A stretch of 64,000 bases of DNA from JABDIP01 sp965227455. GTDB lineage: Bacteria; Pseudomonadota; Alphaproteobacteria; DSM-16000; Inquilinaceae. The position numbers and the translations under genes are program-made. Shown here piece after piece: positions 15,579 to 24,268 of this stretch; within the stretch, counting starts at the first letter, position 1, and every line of letters starts with the position of its first letter. The notes beneath the pieces are model-generated. The model was not told the origin of the DNA and did not search any database. It saw only the letters and a list, made by a program, of their open reading frames with translations. The stretch lies in NCBI GenBank assembly GCA_965227455.1, contig OZ245752.1, positions 5,084,001 to 5,148,000 of the forward strand, given 5' to 3'.

Positions 15579-16882
15579 GCCGCTTTGCTCGAATTGCGCG
15601 AGAACAGCTCGTGGAAGACCGGGAAGATGTCGGCCGGGGTGGCGACCCGGCGCATGGCGAAATGCCGGTTGCGGGCGGCGACGTCGCGATAGCCGAGCCA
15701 CAGCGGGCTCTCCGCCATCTCGCTCTCGAAGCCGAGGCCGATGCGCTTCTCGCCAACCTCGATATAGGAGAATTGTTGGCACACCGGCAGCAGCGCCTGC
15801 TCCAGCAGGTCGATGCAGCGCGGCATGTCGTTGCGGAAATTGTCGCCGTCCGACGCCTGGGCGCCATAGATGTTCCAGTCGGCGATGGGATAGCGCGCGG
15901 TGACCACCCGCTGCATCTCCTCCAGCGCCGAGGAGACCACCGTGCCGCCGGTTTCGGTCGAACGGAAGAAGGTGTCCTCGTCGACCTCGGCGGCGTGGCT
16001 GGTGTGGCGGATGAACACCACCTCCACATGCCGGTAGCGGCGAGTCAGGAAGACGTGCAGCAGCATGAAGAAGCGCTTGGCCAGCTCCTTCATTTCCTCG
16101 GTCATCGAGGCCGAGGCGTCCATCAGGCAGAACATCACCGCCTGGGTCGCCGGCCGCGGCAGGCGCTCGAAGCGGTTGTAGCGGATGTCGATCGGGTCGA
16201 TATAGGCGATGGTCTTGCGGCGCCGCTTTTTGACCTCGAGCTCGGTCTTCAGGGCGGCGATCCGACGTTCGCTGCCGCCTTCCTTCTCCAGGGCGGCGAT
16301 CTCCGCTTCCAGGGCGGCGATCTCCTCCTCCTTCGGGCGGCGCAGGGTGATGCGCCGGGCCAGGCTGCCGCGCATGGTGCGCAGCACGTTCAGGCTGGCC
16401 GGGGAGCCCTGGGTGGAAAAGCCGGAGCGGGTCGGCTTCGGCGATTTCTCGTCCTTGACCTTGGTCTTCAGCAGGTCCGGCAGTTCCAGATCCTCGAAGA
16501 AGACGTCCAGGAACTCCTCCTTCGACAGTGTGAAGACGAAATCGTCCTGGCCCTCGCCGTCGGGGCTGCCGTCGCGGCCGCCGGCCTGTCCGGGCGGCCG
16601 CTTGGGGATCAGGTCGCCGGGCACGAATTCCTTGTTGCCCGGCGCCACGCCGTGCCGGCGGCCATCGGTGCGGGACAGTCCGAAGGTCGGCTCGCGCACC
16701 GTCTTGGCGCGGATCTTGATCTTCTCGCTGCCCTCGACCTCCGAGACACGACGCTGCTTGAGCGCATCGCGGACCGCCTCCCGGATATCGGCCTTGGCGC
16801 GCCGGACGAAACGCTGACGATTGCCAAGGCTCTTGCCCTTCGGGTTGAGGCGACGGTCGACGATGTTCATCAGCGTCAGCAT
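15575..16882 (-). CDS. yeaH: YeaH/YhbH family (DUF444) protein
   Basis: A 435-residue DUF444 protein. The N-terminus VDRRLNPKGKSLGNRQRF is the family hallmark. A von Willebrand A-like domain lies in the second half, with a MIDAS-type FCLMDASASM (DxSxS) metal site and a final EVGEKRIGLGFESE. A Lys/Glu-rich coiled-coil segment sits around residues 185-225. Two starts are possible: 16882 or the in-frame ATG at 16870. YeaH works with the PrkA/YeaG kinase in the nitrogen-starvation and stress response in E. coli, but its molecular role is unsettled. It starts 5 bp after the prkA stop. Confidence 0.92.
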   Translation of the reverse strand: MLTLMNIVDRRLNPKGKSLGNRQRFVRRAKADIREAVRDALKQRRVSEVEGSEKIKIRAKTVREPTFGLSRTDGRRHGVAPGNKEFVPGDLIPKRPPGQAGGRDGSPDGEGQDDFVFTLSKEEFLDVFFEDLELPDLLKTKVKDEKSPKPTRSGFSTQGSPASLNVLRTMRGSLARRITLRRPKEEEIAALEAEIAALEKEGGSERRIAALKTELEVKKRRRKTIAYIDPIDIRYNRFERLPRPATQAVMFCLMDASASMTEEMKELAKRFFMLLHVFLTRRYRHVEVVFIRHTSHAAEVDEDTFFRSTETGGTVVSSALEEMQRVVTARYPIADWNIYGAQASDGDNFRNDMPRCIDLLEQALLPVCQQFSYIEVGEKRIGLGFESEMAESPLWLGYRDVAARNRHFAMRRVATPADIFPVFHELFSRNSSKAA

Positions 16883-16887
16883 TCAGG

Positions 16888-18834
16888 TCAGCTCGACTTG
16901 TTCACCCGCATGTACCATTCCACCAGCCGGCGGACCTGGCGCTCGGTATAGCCGCGGCCGACCATGCGCTCGACGAACTCGGCGTGCTTCTTCTCCGATT
17001 CGCTGTCCTTCTTGGTGCCGAAGCTGATGACCGGCAGCAGTTCCTCCACCTGGCTGAACATGCGCTTCTCGATGACCTCGCGGATCTTCTCATACGAGGT
17101 CCAGTTCGGGTTGTGACCCTTGTTGCGGGCCCGGGCGCGCAGCGAGAACTTGACCACCTCGTAGCGGAAGTCCTTGGGGTTGGCGATCCCGGCCGGCTTC
17201 TCGATCTTGCTCAGCTCCTGGTCCAGCAGCTCGCGGTTCAAGAGCTGGCCGGTGTCCGGATCCTTGAAGTCCTGATCCTCGATCCAGGCATCGGCATAGG
17301 AGACATAGCGGTCGAACAGGTTCTGGCCGTAATCGTGATAGCTCTCCAGATAGGCCTTCTGGATCTCGTGGCCGATGAACTCCGCGTAACGTTGCGACAG
17401 CTCCTCCTTGATGAACTCGATATACTGCTTCTCGAGCTCGTCGGGCAGCTGCTCGCGCTTGATCGCCTGCTCCAGCACATACATCAGATGCACCGGGTCG
17501 GCCGCCACCTCCTTGGTGTCGAAGTTGAAGGTCTCCGACATGATCTTGTAGGCGAAGCGGGTCGACATGCCTTCCATGCCTTCGTCCACCCCGGCCACGT
17601 CGCGGTATTCCTGGTGCGACTTGGCGTGCGGATCGGTGTCCTTCAGGCTCTCGCCGTCATAGATCCGCATCTTGGAGTAGAGGCTGGAGTTCTCATGCGG
17701 CTTCAGCCGCGACAGCACCGAGAAATTGGCCAGCATGTCCAGCGTGCCAGGCGCGCAGGGCGCCGTCGACAGCTCGCTCTGGGCCATCAGCTTCTCGTAG
17801 ATCTTGGCTTCCTCGGTGACGCGCAGGCAGTACGGCACCTTGACCACGCAGATGCGGTCCAGGAAGGCCTCGTTGTTCTTGTTCGCCTTGAAGCTCTGCC
17901 ATTCCGACTCGTTGGAGTGGGCCAGGATGATGCCCTGATAGGGCAGCGCGCCGACATTCTCGGTGCCGACATAGGTGCCGTCCTGGGTCGCCGTCAGCAG
18001 CGGATGCAGCATCTTGATCGGCGCCTTGAACATCTCGACGAATTCCAGGATGCCCTGGCTGGTCCGGTTCAGCCCGCCGCTGTAGGAATAGGCATCGGCG
18101 TCGTTCTGGCCGAAATACTCCAGCTTGCGGATGTCGACCTTGCCGACCAGGGAGGAGATGTCCTGGTTGTTGTCGTCGCCGGGCTCGGTCTTGGCGACGC
18201 AGACCTGGCGCAGCTTCGACGGGTGCATCTTGACGACCGTGAAGCGGGAGATGTCGCCGCCGAACTCGTCCAGGCGCTTGACCGCCCAGGGCGACATCAG
18301 GCCGGTCAGCCGGCGCTTGGGAATGCCGTACTTCTCTTCCAGCGTCGCGCCCATGGTCTCGGGGTCGAACAGCGACAGCGGGCTCTCGAAGACCGGGCTC
18401 AGCTCGTCGCCGGCCTGCAGCACATAGACCGGGCACTTCTCCATCAGGGATTTCAGGCGCTCGGCAAGCGATGATTTGCCGCCGCCGACCGGACCCAGCA
18501 GATAGAGGATCTGCTTGCGCTCCTCCAGGCCCTGGGCTGCGTGTCGGAAGAAGCCGACGATCCGCTCGATCGTCTCTTCCATGCCGTAGAAATCCTCGAA
18601 GGCCGGATAGAACTTGATCGTACGGTTCATGAAGATCCGTCCGAGCCGGGTGTCTTTGGAGGTGTCGACCAGCTCCGGCTCGCCGATCGCGGCCACCATG
18701 CGCTCGGAAGCGCTGGCGTATCGCATCGGATCGTCCCGGCATCCCTCAAGAAAATCCTTCAGGGACATCTCGGCTTGCTTGTTGCGGTCGTAGGTCTCGG
18801 AAAAGAGACCAAACACATCCTCATTCGACGCCAT
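16888..18834 (-). CDS. prkA: PrkA family serine protein kinase
   Basis: A 648-residue PrkA/YeaG protein. The N-terminal AAA-type domain has a Walker A motif (GPVGGGKSSLAERL) around residue 115 and the PrkA-specific VLQAGDELSPVFESPL region; the C-terminal PrkA domain is related to eukaryotic kinases. Homologues act in stress and stationary-phase adaptation. GAGGAAAAGAC precedes the ATG. It leads the prkA-yeaH-spoVR operon, with a 700-bp spacer upstream holding the promoter. Length and domain order are normal. Confidence 0.95.
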   Translation of the reverse strand: MASNEDVFGLFSETYDRNKQAEMSLKDFLEGCRDDPMRYASASERMVAAIGEPELVDTSKDTRLGRIFMNRTIKFYPAFEDFYGMEETIERIVGFFRHAAQGLEERKQILYLLGPVGGGKSSLAERLKSLMEKCPVYVLQAGDELSPVFESPLSLFDPETMGATLEEKYGIPKRRLTGLMSPWAVKRLDEFGGDISRFTVVKMHPSKLRQVCVAKTEPGDDNNQDISSLVGKVDIRKLEYFGQNDADAYSYSGGLNRTSQGILEFVEMFKAPIKMLHPLLTATQDGTYVGTENVGALPYQGIILAHSNESEWQSFKANKNNEAFLDRICVVKVPYCLRVTEEAKIYEKLMAQSELSTAPCAPGTLDMLANFSVLSRLKPHENSSLYSKMRIYDGESLKDTDPHAKSHQEYRDVAGVDEGMEGMSTRFAYKIMSETFNFDTKEVAADPVHLMYVLEQAIKREQLPDELEKQYIEFIKEELSQRYAEFIGHEIQKAYLESYHDYGQNLFDRYVSYADAWIEDQDFKDPDTGQLLNRELLDQELSKIEKPAGIANPKDFRYEVVKFSLRARARNKGHNPNWTSYEKIREVIEKRMFSQVEELLPVISFGTKKDSESEKKHAEFVERMVGRGYTERQVRRLVEWYMRVNKSS

Positions 18835-19536
18835 GTCTTTTCCTCACCATCCAGCGGTCTCTCATATGCATGATCTGTTTCGGCACAAGGCCGAAATCCA
18901 ATCACAACTTGCGGCGGCCGCCATTCCTCGGCTTGGGCGCCACGCCACGCAAGGCGCGGCAGCGGAATTGCGACGATACCTACCTGATGGATCCGAAGCC
19001 GCGCGGCGTCCGGCACGGTCCTGTGCCAGTTGGCCGAGTTGCATCACCTTCCCAACATAGGGACCAGATGAGGCAACCGTGGGGCGCGAATGTGACATGC
19101 AGCGGCACCCGTTCGCGGTGCGCCCGCCGGCCGGTCCGGACTCCCCTCCCGGGGCGATCGGATGCGACGTTCAGGGCGCGTCGTTAACCAGTTTACAAAT
19201 CAAGAAATCTCGAATTCGTTAACAAAATCGCATCGCCGGACATTGTGATCACCGGCCATGGGAATGGCGGCGGAAATGCCGGCGAAATCAGACGAAAGCC
19301 AGGGAATCCGCGCGTTCGATCAAATCTGCTCACAGGGCCGACGGTGGCCGATCTGGCGAAGGGGCGGTGGCGGCGCACAACTGTGCGTAAGGAATTCCGC
19401 GCCATCGCGCCGGGCATCCGCGGTCATTCGTTAATCGGGACAGAGCGATTTCGGACGAATCTTTCCGCCGCGATTCTCCGCATCCATTACCTCCCGGGTA
19501 ATGGCGACCGGCCGGTGGCCGCGCTAGACTCGCCCG
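18835..19536. other. Divergent intergenic region between prkA and the MmyB-type regulator
   Basis: This 702-base spacer has no credible gene. Most is GC-rich, but 19183-19235 is AT-rich and contains two GTTAAC hexamers (19183-19188 and 19218-19223), with a GTTAAT near 19430. Such sequence is uncommon in this genome and may mark promoter or regulator sites for one of the divergent genes. I found no clear TTAA-N7-TTAAC site, EcfG-type promoter or hairpin here. Confidence 0.4.
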
Positions 19537-20373
19537 ATGCAGATACTCTCGACCATCGACCGCGCCGGACCCGCCGACGGGTACGGAGCCATGCTGCAGC
19601 AATGGCGCCGCCGCCGGGCGCTCAGCCAGCTCGATCTGTCGCTGGATGCCGGCGTCTCGCAGCGGCATCTCAGCTTCCTGGAATCCGGACGCTCCAGCCC
19701 CAGCCGCGAGATGGTGCTGATGCTGGCCGGCGCCCTGGACCTCCCCTTGCGGGAACGCAATGCCATGCTGGTCGCCGCCGGCTTCGCGCCGATGTTCCGG
19801 GAAGAAGGCCTGGCCGGGGTCGAGGCAGAACCTGTGCGCCGGGCGCTGGGCTTCATGCTGGAGCAGCAGGAGCCCTATCCGGGGCTGGTGATCGACCGGC
19901 ATTGGAACCTGCTGATGGCCAATGCGGCGGCCGGGGCGATGATCGCCGATTTCGTCGACCTGGAGGCTTTCGCCGCCAAGCATTGCGGCGACGGCCCGCC
20001 CAACATCCTGAAGCTGACCGTGCATCCCGACGGGCTCAGGCCCTGGATCGCCGATTGGCCGGAGTTGGCGGAATCGATGCGCGTGCGGATCCGGCGCGAG
20101 GCCGCCACCGGCGCCCCGGACCCGGTGCTGCTCGCCCTGGTGCAGGAGGTAGAGGCGCTGCTGCCGAAACCGGAGCGCCGGGCCCGGGCACCCGCCGCCC
20201 CGATATCCCCGATCCTGCCCCTGGTGCTGAAGCGCGGAGACCTGACGCTGTCCTGGTTCTCCACCGTCGCCACTCTGGGCACGGCGATGGACGCGGAACT
20301 GGAAGAGCTGCGCATCGAACAGTTCTTCCCGGCCGACCAAGCCACCGAACTCTACGCCCGCGGACGGGGTTAG
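19537..20373 (+). CDS. Helix-turn-helix regulator with MmyB-type ligand domain
   Basis: A 278-residue regulator. Residues about 18-75 form an XRE helix-turn-helix (LSQLDLSLDAGVSQRHLSFLE). Residues about 105-270 match the MmyB-type ligand-binding domain (PAS-like), with YPGLVIDRHWNLLMANAAA and the terminal FFPADQATE. The family is common in actinobacteria and proteobacteria, often next to the gene it controls; in some members the C-terminal domain binds fatty acids. Here it stands alone, 51 bp before the helicase gene, with no adjacent short-chain dehydrogenase. Target unknown. Confidence 0.88.
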   Translation: MQILSTIDRAGPADGYGAMLQQWRRRRALSQLDLSLDAGVSQRHLSFLESGRSSPSREMVLMLAGALDLPLRERNAMLVAAGFAPMFREEGLAGVEAEPVRRALGFMLEQQEPYPGLVIDRHWNLLMANAAAGAMIADFVDLEAFAAKHCGDGPPNILKLTVHPDGLRPWIADWPELAESMRVRIRREAATGAPDPVLLALVQEVEALLPKPERRARAPAAPISPILPLVLKRGDLTLSWFSTVATLGTAMDAELEELRIEQFFPADQATELYARGRG

Positions 20374-20424
20374 CGGGGACGGTTCTTTCCTTCCGGTGCC
20401 GGCCGGCGATGCTATATCTGGTCC

Positions 20425-22722
20425 ATGAGCAGTTCATCCTGGACCCCGGACCCGCTGGACGAATCCGACGGCGCGCCCGAAGAGGCGACGCCAGGCGGAC
20501 CGCCTGCCCCTGCCGGTGGCTTTCCCTATCTCGACGGGCTGAATCCGGAGCAGCGCGAGGCGGTGGAGGCGCTGGACGGGCCGGTGCTGGTGCTGGCGGG
20601 CGCGGGCACCGGCAAGACCCGTGTGCTGACCACCCGGCTGGCGCATCTGCTGGCGACCCGCCGCGCCTGGCCCAGCCAGATCCTGGCCGTCACCTTCACC
20701 AACAAGGCGGCGCGGGAGATGAAGGACCGGGTCTCCGCCCTTACCGGCACGCCGGTCGAGGGCTGGTGGCTGGGCACCTTCCATGCCATGGCGGCCCGGC
20801 TGCTGCGCCGCCATGCCGAGCTGGTCGGCTTGAAGTCCAATTTCACGATCCTCGATACCGACGACCAGATCCGCCTCATCAAGCAATTGCTTGAGGCGGA
20901 GAACATCGATTCGAAGCGCTGGCCGGCGCGTCTTGTGCTCGGCGTCATCGAGCGCTGGAAGGACAAGGGGCTGACGCCGGACAAGCTCAAGCCCCAGGAT
21001 GCCGGCGACATCGCCGGCGGACGGGTGATCGATCTCTACCGCGCCTATCAGGACCGCCTGCGCACCCTCAACGCCTGCGATTTCGGTGATCTGCTGCTGC
21101 ACAATCTGGCGATCCTGCAGGGCAACCCGGAGGTGCTGGCCGACTATCACCGGCGCTTCCGCTACATCCTGGTGGACGAGTACCAGGACACCAACGTGGC
21201 GCAATATCTCTGGCTGCGCCTGCTGGCCCAGGGCCACAAGAACATCTGCTGCGTCGGCGACGACGACCAGTCGATCTATGGCTGGCGCGGGGCAGAGGTC
21301 GGCAACATCCTGCGCTTCGAGACCGATTTCCCCGGTGCCAAGGTGATCCGGCTGGAACGCAACTACCGCTCCACCGACCGCATCCTGGGCGCCGCCTCCG
21401 GGCTGATCGCGCAGAATCGCGGCCGGCTGGGCAAGACCCTGTTCACCGAATCCGACGGCGGCGACCATGTGACCGTCCGCAATGTCTGGGACGGCGAGGA
21501 GGAGGCACGCTGGGTCTGCGACGAGATCGAGGCCCTGCAGCGCCGCAAGATCCGCCTGTCGGAGATCGCCGTCCTGGTGCGCGCCGGTTTCCAGATGCGC
21601 GAATTCGAGGAGCGGCTGATCACGCTGGGCGTCCCCTACCGGGTGATCGGCGGACCGCGCTTCTATGAGCGCATGGAGATCCGCGACGCGCTCGCCTATC
21701 TGCGGGTGATCGCCCAGCCGGACGACGATCTCGCCTTCGAGCGCATCGTCAACACGCCGCGCCGCGGGCTGGGGGCGGCGACCCTGAAGACCCTGCACCA
21801 GTTTGCCCGCGCCGGCCAGGTGCCGCTGACCGAGGCTGCGCTGCGCCTGGTCGAAACCGACGACATTCCGGCCCGGGCCCGCAACTCCCTGCGCGCGCTG
21901 ATGGGCGATTTCGAGCGCTGGCGGGCCATGGTGCCCAAGACGCCGCATCCGGAGTTGGCCGGCACGGTGCTGGACGAATCCGGCTACACCGCCATGTGGC
22001 AGGCCGACAAATCGGCCGATGCGCCCGGCCGGCTGGAGAATTTGAAGGAGCTGGTGGCCGCCATGGAGGAGTTCGAGAACCTCCAGGGCTTCCTCGAGCA
22101 TGTCAGCCTGGTGATGGAGAACACCGAGAACCCGGGCAGCGACATGGTCAATCTGATGACCCTGCATTCCGCCAAGGGGCTGGAATTCGAACAGGTCTTC
22201 CTGCCCGGCTGGGAGGAGGGTCTGTTCCCGCATCAGCGCGCACTGGACGAGAGCGGCATCGCCGGGCTGGAGGAGGAGCGGCGGCTGGCCTATGTCGGCA
22301 TCACCCGCGCCAAGCACAAGGTCCATGTCAGCGCCGCCGCCAACCGCCGCATCCACGGCCTGTGGCAGGCCGCCCTGCCGTCGCGCTTCCTGGAGGAACT
22401 GCCGGAAGAGCATGTCGACGTCCAGAGCGACCCGGGCCTGGGTCTGCGCGAGACGACGCCGGGCTTCGCCTTCCAGGCGCCGCGACAATCCGGCTTCATG
22501 GCCCGCTCGTCTCCGGTGACCCTGGAAGGAGTCGCCTACGAAGTCGAAGCCCGCCCCCGCCCAGCCAAGGCCTTCGCCCCCGGCGACCGCGTCTTCCACC
22601 AGAAATTCGGCTACGGCACGGTCGCGTCCGTCGACCACGACAAGCTCGCCATCACCTTCGACCATGCCGGCGACAAGAAGGTCATGGACAGCTTCGTTGT
22701 CCCGGCCGACCAGGCGGGTTGA
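20425..22722 (+). CDS. uvrD: UvrD/PcrA-type ATP-dependent DNA helicase
   Basis: A 765-residue superfamily 1A 3'-5' helicase. All motifs are present: NPEQREAV (Q motif), AGAGTGKT at 58-65 (Walker A), DEYQDTN, GDDDQSIYGWRGA, RNYRST, TLHSAKGLEF and VGITRAKH. The C-terminus ends in a Tudor-like domain (FHQKFGYGTVASVDHDKLAI) used by PcrA and UvrD to bind RNA polymerase. It should act in nucleotide excision repair, mismatch repair and clearing of stalled complexes. The first 33 residues are a Pro/Gly-rich tail. Its stop overlaps the prmA start by one base (TGATG). Confidence 0.95.
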   Translation: MSSSSWTPDPLDESDGAPEEATPGGPPAPAGGFPYLDGLNPEQREAVEALDGPVLVLAGAGTGKTRVLTTRLAHLLATRRAWPSQILAVTFTNKAAREMKDRVSALTGTPVEGWWLGTFHAMAARLLRRHAELVGLKSNFTILDTDDQIRLIKQLLEAENIDSKRWPARLVLGVIERWKDKGLTPDKLKPQDAGDIAGGRVIDLYRAYQDRLRTLNACDFGDLLLHNLAILQGNPEVLADYHRRFRYILVDEYQDTNVAQYLWLRLLAQGHKNICCVGDDDQSIYGWRGAEVGNILRFETDFPGAKVIRLERNYRSTDRILGAASGLIAQNRGRLGKTLFTESDGGDHVTVRNVWDGEEEARWVCDEIEALQRRKIRLSEIAVLVRAGFQMREFEERLITLGVPYRVIGGPRFYERMEIRDALAYLRVIAQPDDDLAFERIVNTPRRGLGAATLKTLHQFARAGQVPLTEAALRLVETDDIPARARNSLRALMGDFERWRAMVPKTPHPELAGTVLDESGYTAMWQADKSADAPGRLENLKELVAAMEEFENLQGFLEHVSLVMENTENPGSDMVNLMTLHSAKGLEFEQVFLPGWEEGLFPHQRALDESGIAGLEEERRLAYVGITRAKHKVHVSAAANRRIHGLWQAALPSRFLEELPEEHVDVQSDPGLGLRETTPGFAFQAPRQSGFMARSSPVTLEGVAYEVEARPRPAKAFAPGDRVFHQKFGYGTVASVDHDKLAITFDHAGDKKVMDSFVVPADQAG

Positions 22723-23621
22723 TGGAGAAGAGCGCCGCCGTTTGGCGGGTCGCCATCACGGTTCCCGCGTCTTCCGCCGAGCTTTTCTCGCAGCTCCTCT
22801 CCGATCGCCTGGGCACCGTTTCGGTGTTTGGCGGGGACGAAGATCCCAAGCGACAGGTTGAGGCGTTCGATCCGGCCGAGCCGGACACAGCCGAGCTTTC
22901 CGTAGCTGTGGCGCTCCTCGCCCGGTCGCTGGGCACGGACGAACCCCGGCTTACGATCGAGCAGATTCCGCCGACCGACTGGTTGGCGGCGACTTACCAG
23001 GCATTTCCGCCCATTCGTATTGGACGGTTCCACATCCACGGATCCCATGACCGTGCGTCGGTGCCTACCGGCGCTATCGGCCTGTGCGTCGATGCCGCGA
23101 CGGCGTTCGGGACCGGGGAGCATGAGACGACGTCAGGATGCCTGACGGCGTTGCAGCTTCTGGCGAAGCAGCGCCGTTTCCGGAACGTGCTGGATATGGG
23201 ATGCGGCAGTGGCATCCTTGCCTTCGCGGCTGCGCGGCTCTGGCGAGCCCCGGTGCTGGCGGTCGATGTGGATCCCGAGGCGGTGAGGGTCGCGCGGAGC
23301 AACGCACGGGCGAATGCCGTCGGCAACTGGGTCACGACGATTGCCGGCGACGGATATGCCGACCGGCGCGTGAAGGCCGAAGGACCTTACGATCTGATCG
23401 TCGCGAACATCCTCGCCCGTCCGCTTGTCGCCATGGCCAAGGATCTGGCGACCAATCTGGCGCCGGGCGGCAATGCGATCCTGGCCGGCCTGCTGTCTGG
23501 ACAGCAGGCGCAGGTCCTGGCCGCCCACCGCCAGCAGGGGTTGGAATTGGTTGCCCGGCTGCCGGCCGGCGATTGGCCGACACTGGTGCTGCGTAAGCGT
23601 CCAAGGCGACGCTCGGAATAA
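22722..23621 (+). CDS. prmA: Ribosomal protein L11 methyltransferase
   Basis: A 299-residue SAM-dependent methyltransferase of the PrmA family. The N-terminal substrate domain begins AVWRVAITVPASSAE; the catalytic domain has FGTGEHETTSGCL, the SAM loop LDMGCGSGILAFAAARL, and VANILARPL (the N-x-x-x-P-like motif). PrmA trimethylates L11 on several residues; mutants are usually viable. The ATG at 22722 overlaps the helicase stop, implying translational coupling. Length fits the family. Confidence 0.93.
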   Translation: MEKSAAVWRVAITVPASSAELFSQLLSDRLGTVSVFGGDEDPKRQVEAFDPAEPDTAELSVAVALLARSLGTDEPRLTIEQIPPTDWLAATYQAFPPIRIGRFHIHGSHDRASVPTGAIGLCVDAATAFGTGEHETTSGCLTALQLLAKQRRFRNVLDMGCGSGILAFAAARLWRAPVLAVDVDPEAVRVARSNARANAVGNWVTTIAGDGYADRRVKAEGPYDLIVANILARPLVAMAKDLATNLAPGGNAILAGLLSGQQAQVLAAHRQQGLELVARLPAGDWPTLVLRKRPRRRSE

Positions 23622-23682
23622 CCACGCCGCCCCGGCGCGCCCGAGGGCTGGGCGGCCGGAGCGGTCGTGGGGGACAATGCGG

Positions 23683-23961
23683 TCAGGCGATGCGCCGGAC
23701 CTGGTCGCTGTTGGCGGCCTGCTGAATAGCGCCGTCGGGCTGCAGGGCGCGGATGCTGGCCGGCCCCTGCATGACGACGGTCTCGATCAGGCCCCGGGTC
23801 AGCCCGATATCGGCGAGCTGATGATCGGAGAGCCGGGACAGCTGGACATAGGTCGACCGCTGCTCGCGGGCGCGCCGGCCGAGGCCGAGGCCTCGCAGGA
23901 TACGATGCACCGCCACGGTCAGGGGGTGGCCGATGCTCGGAAGACTGGCTGTGTTGCTCAT
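23683..23961 (-). CDS. DUF1127 domain protein
   Basis: A 92-residue protein from the ATG at 23961. Residues about 35-65 carry the DUF1127 signature LSRLSDHQLADIGLTRG. Short DUF1127 proteins are numerous in alphaproteobacteria and have been tied to RNA metabolism and to phosphate and carbon adaptation; this longer form has an added C-terminal tail of about 28 residues. It converges on prmA. No membrane segment. Confidence 0.85.
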   Translation of the reverse strand: MSNTASLPSIGHPLTVAVHRILRGLGLGRRAREQRSTYVQLSRLSDHQLADIGLTRGLIETVVMQGPASIRALQPDGAIQQAANSDQVRRIA

Positions 23962-24268
23962 GTCAGTAACCCAGTTCAATGCGGTTGAGAGTGCCAATCA
24001 CCGGTGCGTTTCCAGATGGAGCGCCCATCGGGCGACTCCTGCACTATTCCGTGCGTTTTGCGGCGTTCATGTTGCAGTGCACTATCATCTAGTTACTTAA
24101 CGATTTGTGATTTTTCGTTGTAATTGCATTGACGGTTTTGCATTGCAGCACAACCGGTTGCGCATGCCTTCTGGCAAGCTGCTTGCACAGGCGTCCGGCC
24201 CCTTCCGCCTTGCCGGCCGCAGGGCGGCGTCCTAGCCTGAATTCGCCGCAACAGGAGACACGAGCCAG
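23962..24268. other. Divergent intergenic region between the DUF1127 gene and the aminopeptidase gene
   Basis: These 307 bases contain no gene. A stretch from about 24070 to 24150 is AT-rich, with GCATTGACGGTTTTGCATTGC carrying a direct repeat of GCATTG about 16 bases apart. It likely holds both promoters. A single TTAAC occurs near 24095 but without a second half-site at the right spacing for CtrA. Confidence 0.35.

Noticed and set aside
18835..19536. Small gene in the 700-bp spacer upstream of prkA
   Set aside because: Open frames here lack ribosome binding sites, run into the frame of neighbouring genes and show no recognisable features.
23962..24268. CtrA site near the TTAAC at about 24095
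   Set aside because: Only one half-site is present; no TTAA lies seven bases upstream.
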